Origin: Amborella trichopoda
Taxonomy: Eukaryota > Streptophyta > Magnoliopsida > Amborellales > Amborellaceae
DNA length: 64,000 nt
Reading direction: 5' to 3'
Assembly: GCF_000471905.2 (NCBI RefSeq)
Contig: NW_006499912.1
Location: forward strand, 4,021,541 to 4,085,540
Shown: piece after piece, positions 60,759 through 64,000 of the stretch
How the letters are laid out: each line of letters starts with the position of its first letter
Position numbering within the stretch: position 1 is the stretch's first letter
Notes under the pieces: generated by a model
Told to the model about the DNA's origin: nothing
What the model saw: the letters and a program-made list of their open reading frames with translations, nothing else
Database searches by the model: none
Program-made: the position numbers and the translations under genes

Positions 60759-61153
60759 GGAAAAAGTTTATGTAAGGGTGAGGCCTTAAACAATCAAATC
60801 AAATTAAGGCGCACCTCAAAAATTCATTAAAAATGTATGTTTCGATGTTGAAAAATCTTCAATTCAATCATTTCGACTTCAAGATATATGGATATGAGAA
60901 AAAATACGTTTCAAGTCTTGAAAATAGTATAAATTGTAATGTATTATCTAGACTGTCAATTTATAAGATTTTCAAGCGTTCATAGATCTCCTCGATCTAC
61001 ACTATTTTAACTTTAAGTTTAATAATTAGAGATGAAAATATATTTTCATGCCGTCATAAAGATTTCTGACAAAAAAACAACATATTTCGATACTATTTGA
61101 AAGTGCACCCTACTATGATCGTTTAGGGTGTCGGCCTTATACAAACCACGCCC
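60759..61153 (+). mobile_element. MITE-A copy
   Basis: GGAAAAAGTTTATGTAAGGG to CTTATACAAACCACGCCC. The flanks TTTACAAAA and TTCACAAAA agree at 8 of 9 positions. Confidence 0.85.
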
Positions 61154-61483
61154 TTCACAAAATATGAAGCACTCTCACTACTTATATCGAGGAGAAAACA
61201 ATACAGTGATCCAATATGAAATGTTTAACGAGGACGTGTTTTTACTTTATTTTCATGGGTGTAGTTGATTTACAAAAGTCTCTCTCTTCAGTCTCATTCT
61301 TGAAAGCACACTTTGCGATGCTATGGAGAGTGGCTTTGACATTGAAACCCATACTTAGCTGAGGTCTTGAAAAATGGAATGATTCATTTGAAAGGCACAC
61401 TAAGCTCTTGCTTTCTTCTCAAAACCCAACAAACATCTCATATGCCTCAAAACCGAACAAACAACAGTTCAACCAACGGATAT

Positions 61484-61792
61484 CGTAGGGTTGGCAACGG
61501 GCCTGGGCTTGAGCCAAGCCGCCCCCTAGCTCATCCCTAGTCCCCATAGGACCGGCCCAAGCCTGTCCTGGCCCTGGCTGGGCCAAAAAGGCCTTGCCCT
61601 AGTCCTATCAAGGCGGGGCCATACCAGGTCGGGACAAACAAAATAAAGAAAAAATAGGGAAAATTTGAGAAAAATGGGTCAGGCTGACCCTAGCCCCAGC
61701 CCGGGCCTACCTGACCCTATCTTCGTGCCACATTTTGTGGCCTAGTCCCTTGTTTTTTAGTGCCAGGCCTACCAAACCCATTGCCTCTATCA
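61484..61792 (+). mobile_element. GGGCC-rich repeat with GGCAACGGG/CCCATTGCC ends
   Basis: GGGTTGGCAACGGGCCTGGG at the left and CCAAACCCATTGCCTCTA at the right are roughly inverted. The interior is rich in GGGCC/GGCCC words around an AT-rich core. It resembles the common plant hAT-type MITE of this composition. No clear target duplication was found. Confidence 0.5.
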
Positions 61793-61842
61793 GAAAACCA
61801 AATTTATCGAGTAGAAGTGAGCTAGAGAGAGAGATTTTAGGT

Positions 61843-61977
61843 ATTAAATGAAGAATTCGGTAGCAGCAAATTTTCGAATAAATGCCATCCTTCTCACCCT
61901 GCTATTGCCAACATCCATATTGTCCTTGTTAGCCCACACCACAAATGGGAAGCTTTTGGGATCCAAGGGGCTTGCCT
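61843..61977 (-). other. Possible terminal exon, unrecognised
   Basis: After a TTTACAG acceptor the minus strand is open for about 44 codons: KSFPFVVWANKDNMDVGNS and RVRRMAFIRKFAATEFFI, then TAA. I do not recognise the family. It is in the same sense as the ABCG relic, but does not look like an ABCG C-terminus. It may be chance. Confidence 0.2.
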
Positions 61978-62194
61978 GTAAACCAAAGTGAAAACCCTTG
62001 CATCTAAGATGCTAAATACATGGATTCTAAGACGGAGGATTGAGAAGAGTTTCTTGAATTAGAACTCTTCTTTCTTTGAAATGGTCACCTTTGTATTAGA
62101 TTAAAGAAGTAGCCATGGTACAAGAAATAGCATCCCATAACACGGGAGCTCTATACATTGTTAAAGAGGGTGAAAATTAGAGGATAGCACTATA

Positions 62195-62420
62195 TACATT
62201 ATCATTTTCATCATCATCATTGGATCTTTATTCTGACTATTTGGGATTAACAACACGAATCCTGTTCTGTCGTTCTGCTTTGTTAAGGCCAATACACTCC
62301 ATAAGTCCCCATATCTTTTCTGACTACTTCCATCTATATCTTTTTAGGCTCTCATTTATCCTTTTAAAGCCTTCCTCTTGAATAGCACTCTACCTTGTAT
62401 AGGTCTTAATGAACCAAACT
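62195..62420 (-). mobile_element. RTE-type LINE 3' fragment
   Basis: The minus strand reads an analogue of [10 protein letters not shown] (about 62.31-62.34 kb) and ends in a (GAT)n run after AATCCCAAATAGTCAGAAT, the usual RTE tail. It is related to the fragment at 30.64-30.89 kb: ATGGAAGTAGT and AGAAAAGATATGGGG are shared. Confidence 0.65.
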
Positions 62421-62559
62421 TAAAAAGGTGTCAATATAGTTTCATCTGCATTTCAGATCTAGCCATCTGCATATGCCGATGTATGATATGCCTGCAAAGA
62501 TAAAAAAAATTTGTTTAAAAAATATGCTCGATTGGCAACAATTTATCCAGGCTATCAAA

Positions 62560-63511
62560 TTACTTCACCACATTAATATCATACACAGTATGCACCCCTA
62601 GGGAAAGCAATACCATGAAACCTCTCTTGACCAGCTGTATCTTATATCTAAAGAAGAGTGCCTTACAGAAGAAAATAGTTATTCCACATAATTGCCAGAA
62701 GAAATAGAAATAAACTCCTAAAATACATTGGTTTCCATTCACACAAACAAAATACTCTAAGCCAAGGAAACCATAGAGAGTAAGGCATCACATCGCCCTA
62801 TTCAATTAATCCCTTGCAGGAAGCCAGAAATTCCCAATATCAAACTGCTTTTTGCTCCAAGCAGGCCAAAAAACACCTCTCTAAAATATACAAAAAACAA
62901 CAAGCTAGTATAACTTAAACTAAGATACAACTTGAAAGGTAAAGGCACCAATTCGAGCTCTTGAAAAGTACTTCAATGCTTAGGATCCAACAACCCCCTC
63001 TAACGCAAAATGGCTTATAATAAAAGGACTTATGCTACCGTATCGGCCTGTTAGGATTATAGGCTCTTTCCTAAGCATGAGAGAATCTTAACACTAGTTA
63101 TTATTTAATTTAGTTCATGGTATTACTTTTAGCTTCTTGGTACAAGGATTACCAGTTTGCCACACTATGGTCATAGTTTCGAATCATTGCTCACCAACAA
63201 AGCAAAATTTCATTTTACCAATTATTTTAATATTACCAATAGATTGTTAATAAATCTACAATACATTTAAATACTAGTTTATCTTTGTTTACCACTTTGT
63301 ATATTAAACGAGCACAAATCATAATACCATTATGTAACACATAAGCAAAATGTCATCAGGTGATGGGAAGAACATACTTGCATAAGCAGGAGTTGCGGTA
63401 AACATGAGCAAAATCTACAGCGAGATTGGTCTCCATGGCAAAAGAAGTAATGTCCAACATCCAAGCTACTGGATTAAAACCATGCTTTGTCTTAGGAATC
63501 CCTGGAATAGC
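62560..63511 (-). pseudogene. PDR-type ABCG transporter relic
   Basis: Exon-like block 63511-63378 has an acceptor (TGTTGTTAG) and a donor (GTATGT) and reads AIPGIPKTKHGFNPVAWMLD, then ITSFAMETNLAVDFAHVYRN. This is the segment after the second ATP-binding domain of full-size plant PDR/ABCG transporters (family pattern: GVPKIKDGYNPATWMLEVT). Further left, near 62.83-62.88 kb, FLACLEQKAV-stop-YW resembles the ACLWKQ-SYWRNP block. A 60-codon stretch at 62742-62560 containing CKALFFRYK may be the ERTVFYRE region. The in-frame stop and poor match show decay in these 3' parts. Upstream exons would lie beyond the right edge, so the block could also be the edge of a longer damaged gene. Confidence 0.55.
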
Positions 63512-64000
63512 CTAACAACAGCACACAGTAAATTGATGACTCTAGGAAATTAAAATTTTTCATTGCAGCGCAAGAAACAAAGCAACTTGCCCAAAAAGAA
63601 AGCATGCAATGGATTTCATGAAAGTTTCTGCCCCTCTTTAACCGCCTCCCCTGCCATTCCATGTAGAAGAAAGTATCTGCCCCTGTTTAATTTTTTTGGG
63701 GAAGTGTCTCATGCATCATGGGACATAGTTCCAGAGCAGCTTCTCCCAACGCATCAAACATCCAGCTTGAAGATGGATGTGAAAAATTGGTGGCTACACA
63801 AATACCTAAAACCACTGGTGTTAAAAATATATCAGAAAATACTATTTTAATATTTAAAATTGTTATTTTCTTTTTTCAGATTCCTGTTCACCATGGTTGA
63901 AATACTCAACGTCAAAAATTTTGATACCAAATCCATCTCCACGATGGATTTTGGAGGGAGGACTCATGTAAAGCGATGAATTAGCAGACTCATCCTCATC
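63512..64000. other. Right edge, nothing certain
   Basis: CTGCCCCTCTTTAA and CTGCCCCTGTTTAA recur 50 bases apart. Upstream exons of the ABCG relic may lie here or beyond the edge, but I could not identify one. Confidence 0.4.

Overview
The window is nuclear DNA from a flowering plant. The evidence is GT-AG introns in genes with plant-type products (a 12-oxophytodienoate reductase, a Rab1/RABD2 GTPase and ribosomal protein eL28), telo boxes at the eL28 promoter, and the plant transposon families between the genes. The base composition is AT-rich with many (CT)n, (GA)n and (AT)n tracts. The sequence alone does not identify the species.

Three genes look intact. (1) An OPR-type old yellow enzyme on + at 16427-19018: four exons that join to 1215 nt (404 aa), with a TATA box at 16306. 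(2) A Rab1/RABD2 small GTPase on + at 25933-35535: eight exons that join to 609 nt (202 aa), with a 14-nt first coding exon, a 4.3-kb first intron containing an assembly gap, and a 2.7-kb second intron. (3) eL28 (RPL28) on - at 38529-44906: three coding exons that join to 450 nt (149 aa), probably with a leader intron, and a 5-kb second intron. A decayed PDR-type ABC transporter (ABCG) lies on - near the right edge. The genes are unrelated in function; nothing suggests a cluster or pathway.

Most of the rest is transposon-derived. 0-16 kb: several MITEs, an 843-bp foldback element with a 9-bp target duplication (2115-2957), a hAT-like MITE family with an 8-bp duplication (MITE-B), and a compact non-autonomous LTR retrotransposon (10836-13307) with exact 5-bp duplications. 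Its interior carries a decayed fragment of a LEUNIG-type co-repressor coding sequence and a tandem array of small hairpins whose stems co-vary. 19-25.8 kb: intergenic, with foldback elements, two-copy tandem duplications and a very AT-rich block. 45.9-49.1 kb: a dense cluster of one MITE family. 49.8-60.0 kb: a nest of elements, in which an L1-type LINE is interrupted by a MITE and by a full-length but heavily mutated Copia element (52317-57700, TSD AGTTG) and is followed by a second, 5'-truncated LINE ending in poly(A). 60-64 kb: another MITE, an RTE-type LINE tail and the ABCG relic.

The dominant structural theme is one Mutator-like MITE family (called MITE-A here) with termini GGAAAAAGTTTATATA and GGGTGTGGTTTGTATA and 9-bp target duplications. 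It has about 20 full or partial copies in 64 kb, plus a short hairpin variant with the same ends. Copies sit directly upstream of the OPR and eL28 promoters. No tRNA, rRNA or CRISPR feature was found.
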